A stretch of DNA of 64,000 bases from CAXMQZ01 sp963719055 (GCA_963719055.1 CAVRAU010000027.1:248001-312000); one strand, 5' to 3'; numbered from the stretch's first letter, positions 8,743 through 18,469 are shown. Numbers and translations are program-made. Notes: generated by a model not told the origin, from the letters alone.

Positions 8743-10254
8743 ATGTCGCCCGCTACCCTGAAAGTGCCCGGTCGCTCGTTGGGCGAGTGGTTTCGTGAGA
8801 TCTATAGGGATCGGCGGACGGGTAAGCTGCAGATCGCTTCGGAAGGCGAGATTCGCGAGCTCTACTTCCTGGCGGGAGACCTCTACCTGGCGCCCGACCA
8901 CCCCGCCTTCGAAGAAGCGAAGGCATGGGTCGAAGAGACACGGGTCTTGGCGGGTGATTCCCAAGATGGATCAGAGGAGGCCGCGCCTGCCGGCGAGGAA
9001 GCTGCAATCCCGCCGTTTCGACAGCTCACGGGTCCTATCATCAGCTTGAGCGGCGGCGCCGATGAGCTCGAGTGCAGCTTTGTACCGGGCGCCGGCCAAA
9101 TCCGGCTCGATCTTGTGGGCCCGCTGCCCACCAATCAGCTCGTCATGGAGTGTGCGGTTTGGGCTACGGACGAACAAGGCCTCTGGCGCCAATTGGGCGG
9201 AGACCAGGTGGTACTTCGCGCCGGCCTGGGCCTCGAGGATTCCATGGCCGGTATCCAAATCGAACCCCAGGAAGCTTTTCTTCTATCGCGTCTCGACCCA
9301 CCGGCAAGAATCGGTGAATTGGTGAATCAACTCGATCTGGGCGACGAGCAGGTCTTGCGTTCTCTCTGTCGTCTGCAGGCAGTCGGGTTGGTGGAGAGGC
9401 TGCCCGATCAGCCGTCGCCTGAGGACCCCTCTCAACCCAAAGAACTGTTGGTGGTCAGATTCGAAGAGAGCATGGCAGACAGCCTGGAACAAGAGCCGCT
9501 CGAAATCGAGGCCGACGCCCACCGCGAGCTGTTGGGCAGCCTGCTGAGCCGGATGGGAGAGATGACCTACTTCGAGATGCTGAGAGTCTCATCCCAGAGT
9601 AGCGAGGAGGATATCCACAAGGCCTATCTCGAGTTGGGGCGTCTGGTTCATCCCAGCCATGCGACAAGACTCGGACTCTCCGGCAAGGAAGGAGCTTTTC
9701 GGGTTTTGTTCGAGGTTGCCACGGATGCCTATCTGACCTTGAACGATCCGACGAGAAAGCTGGAGTACATTCAGGAAATCGGTCCATCGTCTCAGGTTCT
9801 GACAAGTGGCCCATCCGGCGAAGTGCGAGATCAAGAGAAACAGAATATGGCGCGAGCGCACTACGAGCGCTCGCTGGCCCTTGCCGAGCGACAGGATTTT
9901 CATTCCGCGATCCAGCTGATGGAGCAAGCCGTAAGCGTTGACCCCAAGATCGAGTACCTCACTCTCCTGGGAGACTGTCAGGCCGAGAACCCCCAGTGGT
10001 TGGATCGCGCCGCGCAGAGCTACAAGAAGGCGTTGGAGATACGACCTGAGGATCCTTCCTTGTTCACACGTCTGGGCCGTGTACACGAGCGACGCGGAGC
10101 CAAGATGGAGGCCCGCCGGGCGTATGAAGCGGCTTTGGAGGTGGCCCCAGAGATGGAGAGTGCCAGAGCTGGCCTCTGGCGTGTCGGCGGCGGCCCACCT
10201 AGCGGCGAGAAGCCGACTCTGATGGAGCGTTTGCGCAGAGTTTTCAGGGTCTGA
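8743..10254 (+). CDS. DUF4388 / J-domain-like / TPR protein
   Basis: 503 residues in three parts. The N-terminus (about 5-60, with RTGKLQI and a later LYFLAGDLYLA) resembles DUF4388, found in bacterial signalling proteins. The middle (about 275-345, starting MTYFEMLRVSS) is a J-domain fold: helix II is followed by HPSH where a DnaJ protein would have HPD, so it should not stimulate DnaK in the usual way. The C-terminus (about 365-490) is a run of TPR repeats, which bind protein partners. The role is unknown; a scaffold is a reasonable inference. It stands directly upstream of the RNase P RNA gene. Confidence 0.75.
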   Translation: MSPATLKVPGRSLGEWFREIYRDRRTGKLQIASEGEIRELYFLAGDLYLAPDHPAFEEAKAWVEETRVLAGDSQDGSEEAAPAGEEAAIPPFRQLTGPIISLSGGADELECSFVPGAGQIRLDLVGPLPTNQLVMECAVWATDEQGLWRQLGGDQVVLRAGLGLEDSMAGIQIEPQEAFLLSRLDPPARIGELVNQLDLGDEQVLRSLCRLQAVGLVERLPDQPSPEDPSQPKELLVVRFEESMADSLEQEPLEIEADAHRELLGSLLSRMGEMTYFEMLRVSSQSSEEDIHKAYLELGRLVHPSHATRLGLSGKEGAFRVLFEVATDAYLTLNDPTRKLEYIQEIGPSSQVLTSGPSGEVRDQEKQNMARAHYERSLALAERQDFHSAIQLMEQAVSVDPKIEYLTLLGDCQAENPQWLDRAAQSYKKALEIRPEDPSLFTRLGRVHERRGAKMEARRAYEAALEVAPEMESARAGLWRVGGGPPSGEKPTLMERLRRVFRV

Positions 10255-10311
10255 GCCTGTCTTCGCTCCGCGGCGGTCGTCCCTGGTGGTGAAGATTTGG
10301 GCGGAAGGCGG

Positions 10312-10317
10312 TACAAT
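10312..10317 (+). promoter_or_regulatory. -10 box of the RNase P RNA gene
   Basis: TACAAT ends 7 bases before the first base of helix P1 of the RNase P RNA (10325), the spacing expected between a sigma-70 -10 box and the start of a stable RNA. The -35 region is weak. This is a useful internal calibration for the other TANAAT boxes in the window. Confidence 0.55.
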
Positions 10318-10324
10318 CGACAAG

Positions 10325-10734
<410 letters not shown>

Positions 10735-10782
10735 TGTTTCGACCGGATGGTAGGCTTGAGCCCAACAGGATACGCGGAGACC

Positions 10783-11553
10783 ATGAGCCCAGAATACGTC
10801 GCCACGAGCAAGGATGCCGCCGAAGACCGCACCTTGGAGTTCGGAGCGGGTCGATTCATCTTCCACGAGGGAGATCTCGGTACGGAGATGTACATCATTC
10901 ACGAGGGGCAGGTGGAGATCCTGCAGGAGACCGCAGCCGGCCCGAGGCAGATCGCGATTCTCGATCGGGGCGACTTCTTCGGCGAGATGTCGATTCTCGA
11001 GGAGCTGCCTCGGAACGCTGCAGCCAGAGCTGTCACGGACGTCAAGATCATCTTGATCGATGGTGCGACCTTCGACTCGATGTTGCGTGCCAACCCCGAG
11101 ATCGGCATCCGAATCATGCGCAAGCTGTCGCGCCGGGTGCGCGAAGCCGACACTCTGTTACGGCAAGCCCTGCAGGGAGAAGAGCCCGAGTTGGTAGAAG
11201 ATCCCTCGGTGGCGCTACCCATTCAAGCGGTCGTGGCTCGACTGGTACACCTCGAATCGGGAATCGATTTCGGTGTTACCGAAGAGGGTTCCACCACCGT
11301 GGGTCGGCGAGATCCGGTCACCGGCATCCAGCCCGACGTCGATCTGACGACCGTCGATCCGGAGCGATCCAGTAGCCGGCGCCATGCCAAGATCTACTGC
11401 GAAAACGAGAGGTTCTTTGTGGTAGAGGACATCGGCGCCACCAATGGCACCTTTGTTGGCGACTCACGAATCCGTACGGGGGTGCCCGTGGAAATCGAGC
11501 ACGGTGGCACCGTTCGGTTCGGCCTGGTCGAGCTCAACTTCTTGATCGAGTGA
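10783..11553 (+). CDS. Cyclic-nucleotide-binding domain plus FHA domain protein
   Basis: 256 residues. Residues about 17-135 form a cNMP-binding (CRP-type) beta-roll with the phosphate-binding cassette GDFFGEMSILEELPRNA; the Arg expected there is present. No DNA-binding helix-turn-helix follows. Instead the C-terminus (about 175-256) is an FHA domain with VGRRD, SSRRHAKI and GATNGTFVG, which binds phosphothreonine peptides. The protein could link a nucleotide signal to Ser/Thr kinase signalling, by inference. A longer frame runs back to 10675, but it would overlap the RNase P RNA, so the ATG at 10783 is chosen. It overlaps recG by 4 bases. Confidence 0.8.
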   Translation: MSPEYVATSKDAAEDRTLEFGAGRFIFHEGDLGTEMYIIHEGQVEILQETAAGPRQIAILDRGDFFGEMSILEELPRNAAARAVTDVKIILIDGATFDSMLRANPEIGIRIMRKLSRRVREADTLLRQALQGEEPELVEDPSVALPIQAVVARLVHLESGIDFGVTEEGSTTVGRRDPVTGIQPDVDLTTVDPERSSSRRHAKIYCENERFFVVEDIGATNGTFVGDSRIRTGVPVEIEHGGTVRFGLVELNFLIE

Positions 11554-13646
11554 TCGGGGCTGGCCGGCTGGTGCCCGATCTCACCTCAGCGAGTGATGCC
11601 GTCGAGCTACGCGGGATCGGACCCGCCAGATCCAGAGATCTCGCGGCCGCCGGAATCCGGACCGTTGCCGATCTCCTGCTCCAGCTGCCTTCACGCTATG
11701 AGGATCGGCGGCGGTTGTACCTCCTCGAGGAAATCGAGGGACCAGGACGCTATCTTGTTCGCGGCCGGATCGAAGATCTCAAGAGAGTCCGCATCCGTCG
11801 CCGCAACCTATCCCTTGTCAGGGGCTGGGTGGCCGATGGCAGCCAGCGTTTGCCGATCCTCTGGTTCAACCAACCCTACCTGATGAACCAGATCGAAGAG
11901 GGCGTCGAGTATTCCCTCTACGGCGATTTCCGAGAGAAAGGCTCGACCTGGGAACTGGTCAACCCCGTCTGCGAAAAGGTGGAGGCGCGGCAGTCGAACC
12001 GGGGGATCGTGCCCATCTACTCGTCTGTCGGTGGGGTCAGCGGCCCCATGTTGCGCCGATTGATGGGGCAGATTCACGAGCGGTGCGACGTGGAGGGCCT
12101 ACCAGAGCCCCTGCCACCCCACCTGCTCGATCGCTACTCCTTGCCGGCAGTGGGCCAGGCCCTGAGAAGCCTGCACCAGCCCGAGCCGGATGCCGATGTG
12201 GACTTACTCAACGCCGGCGGCACCGCGGCGCACGCTCGTCTGAGTTACGGTGAGTTCTTGGAGCTGCAACTGGAGCTCAGCTTCTTGAGAGGCTACGAGA
12301 CACGTCAGATCAAAGGACATGGGTACCAATTGGATGGACGTCTGCGCCGCATCTTGCTGGATGTCCTGCCGTTTCGCCTGACCGGGTCCCAGCGGCGCGT
12401 GCTGAAGGAAATCTCTGACGACCTGGTCGATCCCCATCCCATGCTGCGGCTCTTGCAAGGGGATGTGGGGAGCGGCAAGACGATTGTCGCGGTCCTGGCC
12501 TTGGTCATGGCCATGGAGAATGGCTTGCAGGGTGCGTTCATGGCACCGACCGAGTTGTTGGCCGAGCAACATTTCCGCACCATCTCGGAGCTCCTGCAGA
12601 ACCGGTATCGGATCTCGATGCTGACCAGTTCGGTGGGTGATGCTCGACGGATCAAGGCGCAGGTGGCCGATGGCAGCCTACAGCTGGTCATCGGTACCCA
12701 CGCACTCATCCAGGAAGGGCTCGAGTTTCGCCGTCTGGGGCTGGCTGTGGTGGACGAGCAGCATCGATTCGGCGTGGCGCAGCGTCGTCTCCTCCAGCGC
12801 AAGGGCGCTCAGCCCGATCTGCTGGTCATGACCGCCACCCCGATACCCCGCTCCCTGGCATTGACTGTCTACGGGGATCTGTCCCTCTCGGTGATCGATG
12901 AGCTTCCCCCTGGCCGGCGGCCCATCGAAACCAGGGTGGCTGGGGCGGCGGACCGAGGAGAACTGTACCGATGGTTGAAAGAGCAGCTAACGGCGGGGCT
13001 ACAGGCCTATGTGGTGTTTCCCCTGATCGAGGAGAGCGATCGACTCTCGGCGGAATCCATCGACAAGCTGGGACAGCGGCTCGTCGACTATCTGGGAGGT
13101 GTTGAGTCGGCGGTCCTCCATGGTCGCGTCAGCGCGGCGGAGCGCGAGGCGATCATGAGACGTTTTCGCAATGGCGAGATCAGAGTCCTGATCGCGACCA
13201 CCGTGATCGAGGTTGGCGTCGATGTTCCCAATGCCAGCGTCATGCTCATCGAAAGCGGCGAGCGCTTCGGGTTGTCGCAACTCCATCAACTCCGGGGCCG
13301 GGTCGGTCGTGGGAAGCAACAATCCAGGTGTATCGTGATTCATGGTTCTCTGAGCGAGGATGCACGTCGCCGACTGGAGGTCTTTGCCGAGACCCAGGAC
13401 GGATTCCGAATCGCCGAGGCCGATCTCGAGATCCGTGGCCCAGGCGATCTGCTGGGCACTCGGCAGAGTGGCGCCCCCTTTCTTCGCTTGGCAGATATCA
13501 TTCGCGATCGCGACTGGCTGGAACGAGCCCGAAGAGACGCCCAGGAGTTGAGAGAGAATCTGGACGGGCGTCCGGCTGACGAGGCCTTCCTGGCTCGAAT
13601 TCGAGAGCGGGCCCGCAGCCGTTATCACGCTCATGGCGGAGGCTGA
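11550..13646 (+). CDS. recG: ATP-dependent DNA helicase RecG
   Basis: 698 residues starting at a GTG that overlaps the preceding stop. RecG remodels stalled forks and branched DNA. A helix-hairpin-helix-like start (ELRGIGPARSRDLAAAGI) leads into the wedge/OB domain (YLVRGRIEDL). The SF2 helicase core has Walker A GDVGSGKT (about 305), the DEQHRFG box (about 400), TATPIPRSLALT, and in the second lobe TTVIEVGVDVPNA and QLRGRVGRG. The C-terminal RecG-specific region (LEIRGPGDLLGTRQSG) is present. Complete and of normal length. Confidence 0.96.
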   Translation: MIGAGRLVPDLTSASDAVELRGIGPARSRDLAAAGIRTVADLLLQLPSRYEDRRRLYLLEEIEGPGRYLVRGRIEDLKRVRIRRRNLSLVRGWVADGSQRLPILWFNQPYLMNQIEEGVEYSLYGDFREKGSTWELVNPVCEKVEARQSNRGIVPIYSSVGGVSGPMLRRLMGQIHERCDVEGLPEPLPPHLLDRYSLPAVGQALRSLHQPEPDADVDLLNAGGTAAHARLSYGEFLELQLELSFLRGYETRQIKGHGYQLDGRLRRILLDVLPFRLTGSQRRVLKEISDDLVDPHPMLRLLQGDVGSGKTIVAVLALVMAMENGLQGAFMAPTELLAEQHFRTISELLQNRYRISMLTSSVGDARRIKAQVADGSLQLVIGTHALIQEGLEFRRLGLAVVDEQHRFGVAQRRLLQRKGAQPDLLVMTATPIPRSLALTVYGDLSLSVIDELPPGRRPIETRVAGAADRGELYRWLKEQLTAGLQAYVVFPLIEESDRLSAESIDKLGQRLVDYLGGVESAVLHGRVSAAEREAIMRRFRNGEIRVLIATTVIEVGVDVPNASVMLIESGERFGLSQLHQLRGRVGRGKQQSRCIVIHGSLSEDARRRLEVFAETQDGFRIAEADLEIRGPGDLLGTRQSGAPFLRLADIIRDRDWLERARRDAQELRENLDGRPADEAFLARIRERARSRYHAHGGG

Positions 13647-14799
13647 TTTGAGAGTTCTCTTTGTAGTCAACACCCTTCCTGCAACCGATATCTCTGGTGT
13701 CGGTGAACAGGTCATCCAGTTGGCCGCAGGTCTGGAAGGACTGGGTCATGAGGTGCGGATCCTGGGTCGGGGCTCCGGTGGCGCGGGAGGACCGAAGTGG
13801 CTGTTTCCTGTCGCTGTTCTACCTGCCTTTCGACGGGTTTACAGGGAGTTTCGACCGGACGTGGTGCAGGTGCACGAGTCGGATGGTGCGCTGGTGTCTC
13901 TGGTTGTCAAAACAATGCAGGCGGTCTCCGACCCGCCGCCTGTCCTGGTAGCCCTGCAGCAGGTGAGCTATGTGGAGGAAATTCGCGCAGTTCGGGCGCT
14001 GAGAGCGGAAGGTAGGGTCCTGGGCAGACCTGGGACGAGAGAACGACGGTTCCGTTGGCTGAAGGCGCCAGTCCAGGTGGTATTTGGCCTCATGACGGCG
14101 TGGTTGGCGGATCGAGTCCTGGCACCGAGTCGGCAGACGGCGAGTGAGATCGAGCACGACTACCAGGTTTCGAATGTCGGGGTTCTACCGAACGTCACTG
14201 GCGCCAGGCGTTTCGCCGCGGAGACTCTGGAGCCCAGCTCCGGAGACGGGTACCTGCTTTTCGTCGGCCGTCTGAGGATTCGCAAGGGTGTGGAGGTGCT
14301 TCTGCACGCCATCCATCGGCTTCGCGAGCGCTACCCGGATCTGCGTTTGAGAATTGCTGGCTCTGGCGAGCATCGGGAAAACCTCGAAAAGGTCGCACAA
14401 CATCTCGACTTGGACTCGTTTGTCGAGTTTCTTGGCGCCTGTAGTCCCGACAAAGTTCCGGAGCTGATGGCCAGATCGAGAGCCCTGGTGGTGCCTTCTA
14501 TCTATGAGGGGATGCCGCTTGTGGTCCTGGAGGCGATGGCTGCCGGGCTGCCCGTCGTGGCCAGTCGAGTCAGCGGCATCCCCGAGGTTGTCCAGGACGG
14601 TGAAAGTGGCTGGCTGGTGCCGCCAGAAGACATAGGTGCCCTGGCAGAGGCTCTGCAGGAGATACTAGAGGATCCTGAGGAAGCCAGACGCCGTGGGCGA
14701 GTGGGTCGATCGCTGGTCGAGAGCTTGGCGACACCGACCGAGGCCGCCCGCCGCTGGTCGTCGTCAATCCTGGCCTGCGTGGCCGGAAGGGTGAGCTGA
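13633..14799 (+). CDS. Glycosyltransferase family 4
   Basis: 388 residues with the GT-B two-lobe pattern. The N-terminal lobe starts VLFVVNTLPATDISGVGEQV and contains a glycine-rich nucleotide-sugar entry motif. The C-terminal lobe has VGRLRIRKGVEVLL, the S-IYEGMPLVVLEAMA segment with the E-x7-E pair that contacts the donor sugar, and a GESGWLVPPED loop. It probably transfers a sugar from a nucleotide donor onto an envelope glycan or lipid; the acceptor cannot be told. The ATG overlaps the end of recG by 14 bases. The last base of its TGA is the first base of the next ATG. Confidence 0.85.
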   Translation: MAEADLRVLFVVNTLPATDISGVGEQVIQLAAGLEGLGHEVRILGRGSGGAGGPKWLFPVAVLPAFRRVYREFRPDVVQVHESDGALVSLVVKTMQAVSDPPPVLVALQQVSYVEEIRAVRALRAEGRVLGRPGTRERRFRWLKAPVQVVFGLMTAWLADRVLAPSRQTASEIEHDYQVSNVGVLPNVTGARRFAAETLEPSSGDGYLLFVGRLRIRKGVEVLLHAIHRLRERYPDLRLRIAGSGEHRENLEKVAQHLDLDSFVEFLGACSPDKVPELMARSRALVVPSIYEGMPLVVLEAMAAGLPVVASRVSGIPEVVQDGESGWLVPPEDIGALAEALQEILEDPEEARRRGRVGRSLVESLATPTEAARRWSSSILACVAGRVS

Positions 14800-15275
14800 T
14801 GGGACGCGCGTTGCTTATTCTGGGTTGGCTGGCCACGGCTGGCCTGCTATCGACCGGTTGGCTCGGGTTCCAGGTCACGCCTGAGAACGGAGTCGGACTG
14901 CACCTGTTGGTGGCGCTCTTTTCGAGTCTCCTGGCTCTGTTCTCTCATTCATGGATCATGTTCTACTTGATCGGCACTGGGAAGGCCATCAAGACGGCTG
15001 TCTTGGAACACAATCTGGACACGGAGTACGCTGCCAAAACAATCGAGTTCAAGAATCGAACCTATCCGTCGCTGATGTTGGCTATGGGTGTCGTGATGGT
15101 GACCTTCATCATCGGCGGTGGTGTGGCGACGCGAGTGATTCCGTCATGGATCCATGCTCTGTTGTTCGGTGCCGCCATGCTGGTGCAGATCCGTTCTGTG
15201 GTCCTCGAAGGACAGGTCTTGATGGCGAATGACCGATTGATGCGCCAGGTCGATCAAGCCGTAGGCACCGGATAG
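14799..15275 (+). CDS. Four-helix integral membrane protein of unknown function
   Basis: 158 residues with four predicted membrane helices: about 3-22 (LILGWLATAGLLSTG), 33-55 (HLLVALFSSLLALFSH), 90-110 (SLMLAMGVVMVTFIIGGG) and 115-137 (IHALLFGAAMLVQIRSVV). The loop between helices 2 and 3 holds KTAVLEHNLD and is likely on the cytoplasmic side. No family recognised with certainty. The ATGG start overlaps the glycosyltransferase stop by one base, so it is in the same transcript. Confidence 0.7.
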   Translation: MGRALLILGWLATAGLLSTGWLGFQVTPENGVGLHLLVALFSSLLALFSHSWIMFYLIGTGKAIKTAVLEHNLDTEYAAKTIEFKNRTYPSLMLAMGVVMVTFIIGGGVATRVIPSWIHALLFGAAMLVQIRSVVLEGQVLMANDRLMRQVDQAVGTG

Positions 15276-15288
15276 GACCGGGGTGTCC

Positions 15289-15294
15289 TATAAT
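15289..15294 (+). promoter_or_regulatory. -10 box upstream of trpS
   Basis: TATAAT, an exact consensus -10, 14 bases after the stop of the membrane protein gene. It would give a leader of about 65 bases before the GTG of trpS. The leader contains a small CCAGG-AAC-CCTGG hairpin near 15319-15331; I see neither a T-box nor a terminator. The -35 region is weak. Confidence 0.45.
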
Positions 15295-15367
15295 CGCGCG
15301 GCGGTTATCGAATCAGGCTCCAGGAACCCTGGGCGCTCTCAATAGACAATCCAAAGCGAGTTCGGAA

Positions 15368-16399
15368 GTGAATCAGACACCCAATCGAGAGTCCATTGTT
15401 CTGTCGGGTATGCGGCCAACCGGTCAGATCCATCTGGGGAACTACTTCGGCGCCGTAAAGAACTGGGTGGATCTCCAGGATCGCTACCGGTGTTTCTACT
15501 TCATCGCCGACTGGCATGCGCTGACGACCGATTATAGTGACCTCTCCCAGCTCGGCACGGCGACACTCGAGATGGCGGCCGATCTGCTCGCCTCTGGGAT
15601 CGATCCCGAGCGCTCGGTCCTTTTTGTCCAATCTCTGGTGCCCGAGCATGCCGAGCTTCACCTGGTGTTGTCGATGATCACCCCCTTGGGATGGTTGGAA
15701 CGCGTGCCCACCTACAAGGAACAGATTCGGGAGCTATCGAACCGAGATCTTTCGACCTACGGTTTTCTGGGTTATCCAGTGCTACAGACGGCGGACATCT
15801 TGCTCTACCGAGCCCAGATGGTGCCGGTGGGGGAAGACCAGGCCAGTCACCTGGAGCTGAGTCGTGAGATCTGCCGGCGGTTCAACACCTACTTCGGCGA
15901 CATCTTTCCCGAGCCCAAAGCGTTGTTTACTCCGACTCCAAAGGTACCGGGCTTGGACGGTCGAAAGATGTCGAAGTCCTACGAGAACACGATCAATATC
16001 GCCGACTCAGCCGACGAGATCCGGCGCAAGTGCAAATCGATGTTTACCGACCCGCAACGGCTCAGGCGACAGGATGTCGGGCACCCGGAAACCTGTAACC
16101 TTTTCGAGTTTCACCGGTTGTTTTCCTCAGCCCAGCTGCAGGAGCAGGTCGCCCGGCAGTGCCGCGGAGCGGAGATCGGCTGTGTCGATGACAAGGCGCT
16201 CATCGCCGATCAGATCATCGAGGCTCTCGAGCCGATACGGGCCAGGCGTGAGGCGCTGCTGAAGGACCGGGACACCCTGATGGACATTCTGCTGCAGGGC
16301 TCGCGAGAAGCGCGTGAGCGGGCACAGGAGACGATGGAGTCCGTTCGGTCGGCGCTGTCCATCAACCATGTGAAGAGCTTGCAGGAGTCGGGTGGTTGA
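15368..16399 (+). CDS. trpS: Tryptophanyl-tRNA synthetase
   Basis: 343 residues; charges tRNA-Trp in the cytoplasm. This is the compact class Ic enzyme: SGMRPTGQIHLGN supplies the HIGH-like motif (HLGN, about residue 22), DLSTYGFLGYPVLQTADILLY binds Trp and ATP, VGEDQASHLELSREIC follows, and the KMSKS loop is intact at about 201 (DGRKMSKSYENT). It starts at a GTG after a weak CGGAA. The stop overlaps the TTG start of scpA, so translational coupling is likely. Confidence 0.96.
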   Translation: MNQTPNRESIVLSGMRPTGQIHLGNYFGAVKNWVDLQDRYRCFYFIADWHALTTDYSDLSQLGTATLEMAADLLASGIDPERSVLFVQSLVPEHAELHLVLSMITPLGWLERVPTYKEQIRELSNRDLSTYGFLGYPVLQTADILLYRAQMVPVGEDQASHLELSREICRRFNTYFGDIFPEPKALFTPTPKVPGLDGRKMSKSYENTINIADSADEIRRKCKSMFTDPQRLRRQDVGHPETCNLFEFHRLFSSAQLQEQVARQCRGAEIGCVDDKALIADQIIEALEPIRARREALLKDRDTLMDILLQGSREARERAQETMESVRSALSINHVKSLQESGG

Positions 16400-17184
16400 A
16401 TCCGGATGGCAGCAGCTCCAATGCATTGCCGGAGGCGTGGCGGGTCGAGCTGCCGACCTTCGAAGGCCCGCTGGATCTACTCTTGCACCTGGTCAAGATC
16501 AATGAAGTCGAGCTGACGGATATCCCCGTGGCATTGATCTGTGATCAGTTCCATGGGTACCTGCAGTTGATGGAGGAGCTGAACCTCGACATCGCGGCCG
16601 AGTACATCTACGAGGCGGCTCTACTGATTCACCTGAAGTCCAGGCTGCTGTTGCCCCGCCCCAGCTCGACCGAAGAAGAAGGGCAGGATCCGCGGGAAGA
16701 GCTGGTGCAGCGTCTCTTGGAGTACCGGAAGATGAAGGATGCGGCCCAGACCTTGGCCGAGGTCGATGTTCTTCGACAGGGTTTGTGGACCCGCCAGCCC
16801 CAAAGTCTCCCTGGGCCGGATCAGGAGGAGACCATCGATTTGGGAGAGGTCTCGCTCTTCGATCTGCTGGGCGCTCTGCGCCAGGTTCTGGTGCGCCATG
16901 AGCACGAGCATCCGCCACCTTGGCATGTGCTGCGAGAGACCTTCTCGGTGAGGGACCAGTTCGAGCGTTTGATCGACCGTTTGCTGCCAGATCGACCCGT
17001 GGATCTTTTGGCTGATCTGCGCACCCGCAGTTGTCGAGCCGAGGCCGTCGCGACTTTCCTGGCGGTACTCGAGCTGGCGCGTCTTCGTCTTGTCAGACTT
17101 CATCAGACCAAAGCCGGCGAGCTCTTGCTCTACCGCACTAGCCGCGAGCTGAAGCAGCACGAGTTGGAGGCCATTCAAGGATGA
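16396..17184 (+). CDS. scpA: Segregation and condensation protein A
   Basis: 262 residues. ScpA is the kleisin that, with ScpB, bridges the SMC dimer to compact and separate chromosomes. The kleisin N-terminus is clear: FEGPLDLLLHLVKINEVELTDIPV at about residues 17-40, then IAAEYIYEAALLIHLKSRLLLP. The C-terminal winged-helix part (VATFLAVLELARLRLVRLHQ) binds the SMC head. It starts at a TTG inside the trpS stop and overlaps scpB by 4 bases, the standard scpA-scpB arrangement. Confidence 0.94.
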   Translation: MNPDGSSSNALPEAWRVELPTFEGPLDLLLHLVKINEVELTDIPVALICDQFHGYLQLMEELNLDIAAEYIYEAALLIHLKSRLLLPRPSSTEEEGQDPREELVQRLLEYRKMKDAAQTLAEVDVLRQGLWTRQPQSLPGPDQEETIDLGEVSLFDLLGALRQVLVRHEHEHPPPWHVLRETFSVRDQFERLIDRLLPDRPVDLLADLRTRSCRAEAVATFLAVLELARLRLVRLHQTKAGELLLYRTSRELKQHELEAIQG

Positions 17185-17744
17185 CCGATCGGGCAGAAAT
17201 CGGCGCAGCACTCGAGGCGGTGCTTTTTGTGGCCTCGGAGCCTGTTCCCAGGGAACGACTGCTAGAGCTCTTTAGCGATCGGGATCGAGGCAGAGCGGAG
17301 GAAGCGCTGCAGGAGGTATTGGCGCGTTACGGATCGATGGACGATCGCGGCATTTTCGTCGAACAAGTGGCGGGCGGTCTGCGTCTGGTTACCCGCCCTG
17401 AGCTCAACAGCTACCTGCGGAAGTTCTTCGAGGTCACCGGGCGCACGCGCCTGTCCCTGGCAGCTCTGGAGACGCTGGCGATCATCGCGTATCGACAGCC
17501 CATCACCGGCCCGGAAATCCAGGATCTCCGCGGCGTCAGCTCCTCCGGGGTTCTCAAGACCCTGCTGGAGAGGCGGTTGGTGAAGATTGCAGGTCGCAAG
17601 AAAGTCGTGGGTAAACCCTTTCTCTATCGAACGACACGGGAGTTCCTCATGCACTTCGGTCTCGAGTCTCTCGAGGATCTGCCTCCTTTGGAGGAGTTCG
17701 AGGAGTCCTTCGGGCTGGTCGAGGACGAGGCCGGGCTCTCGTGA
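17181..17744 (+). CDS. scpB: Segregation and condensation protein B
   Basis: 187 residues. Partner of ScpA in the SMC complex. Two winged-helix domains: the first opens with ALEAVLFVASEPVPRERLLEL, and the second has LETLAIIAYRQPITGPEIQDLRGVSSS, the most conserved block in the family. It ends in an acidic tail. The start overlaps scpA (ATGA) and the stop overlaps rluB (GTGA), so scpA-scpB-rluB are coupled. Confidence 0.95.
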   Translation: MTDRAEIGAALEAVLFVASEPVPRERLLELFSDRDRGRAEEALQEVLARYGSMDDRGIFVEQVAGGLRLVTRPELNSYLRKFFEVTGRTRLSLAALETLAIIAYRQPITGPEIQDLRGVSSSGVLKTLLERRLVKIAGRKKVVGKPFLYRTTREFLMHFGLESLEDLPPLEEFEESFGLVEDEAGLS

Positions 17745-18469
17745 CCAGAGAGCGACTTCAGAAGATCATGGCGCGGGCCGGTCTGGCTTCTCGCCGTGGG
17801 GCGGAAGATTGGATACGCCAAGGCAGAGTGACCGTCAACGGCCAGGTGGCGAAGCTCGGAGCCCAGGCCGACCCTGATCACGATGCCATTCTGGTAGACG
17901 GCAAACGAGTCAAGCTTCCAGGAAAGCACATCTATTTCCTGCTCAACAAGCCCCGGGGATGTGTTACCTCTCGCTCTGACCCGCAAGGACGTCAGACGGT
18001 CTTGGATCTGATCCCTCCGCGCTATCGCAAAGGGGTGGTGCCGGCGGGTCGTCTGGATTTCGACAGTGAAGGATTGGTTGTGCTGACCAGCGACGGGGAT
18101 CTGGTGCTGAAGATCACGCATCCACGCTTTGGCTGTGTCAAGACCTATGAGGTGAAGGTCAAGGGAATCCCGTCCGAATCCACGATGAGGCGATTTCGGG
18201 ACGGCATCGTCATCGACGGCAAACGCACCGCTCCCGCGAAAGCCACACTGCTGCACAGACCTCGTCCAGGAAAGGGTGAGAAGAACTCCTGGTGGACCGT
18301 CGAGATCGGCGAAGGTCGTAAGCGTCAGCTCAGAGAGATGTTCTTCCGGCTAGGGCATCCGGTGCAGCGGCTCAAGCGAGTCGGTGATCGGCAGACTGTT
18401 CGATTCCGATCTCCCGGTAGGAAGCTACCGGTGGCTGGATTCGAAGGAAGTGTCGATTCTGCTCGGTGA
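17741..18469 (+). CDS. rluB: Ribosomal large-subunit pseudouridine synthase (RluB/RsuA family)
   Basis: 242 residues. An S4 RNA-binding domain (about 4-45: LQKIMARAGLASRRGAEDWI and VTVNG) precedes the RsuA-type catalytic domain with LLNKPRGCVTS and AGRLDFDSEGLVVLTSDG, whose Asp is the catalytic residue. The family isomerises a single uridine in 23S (RluB, RluE, RluF) or 16S (RsuA) rRNA. The scpAB-rluB-cmk neighbourhood is the one usual for rluB, so that name is an inference from context. GTG start overlapping scpB. Confidence 0.9.
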   Translation: MTRERLQKIMARAGLASRRGAEDWIRQGRVTVNGQVAKLGAQADPDHDAILVDGKRVKLPGKHIYFLLNKPRGCVTSRSDPQGRQTVLDLIPPRYRKGVVPAGRLDFDSEGLVVLTSDGDLVLKITHPRFGCVKTYEVKVKGIPSESTMRRFRDGIVIDGKRTAPAKATLLHRPRPGKGEKNSWWTVEIGEGRKRQLREMFFRLGHPVQRLKRVGDRQTVRFRSPGRKLPVAGFEGSVDSAR

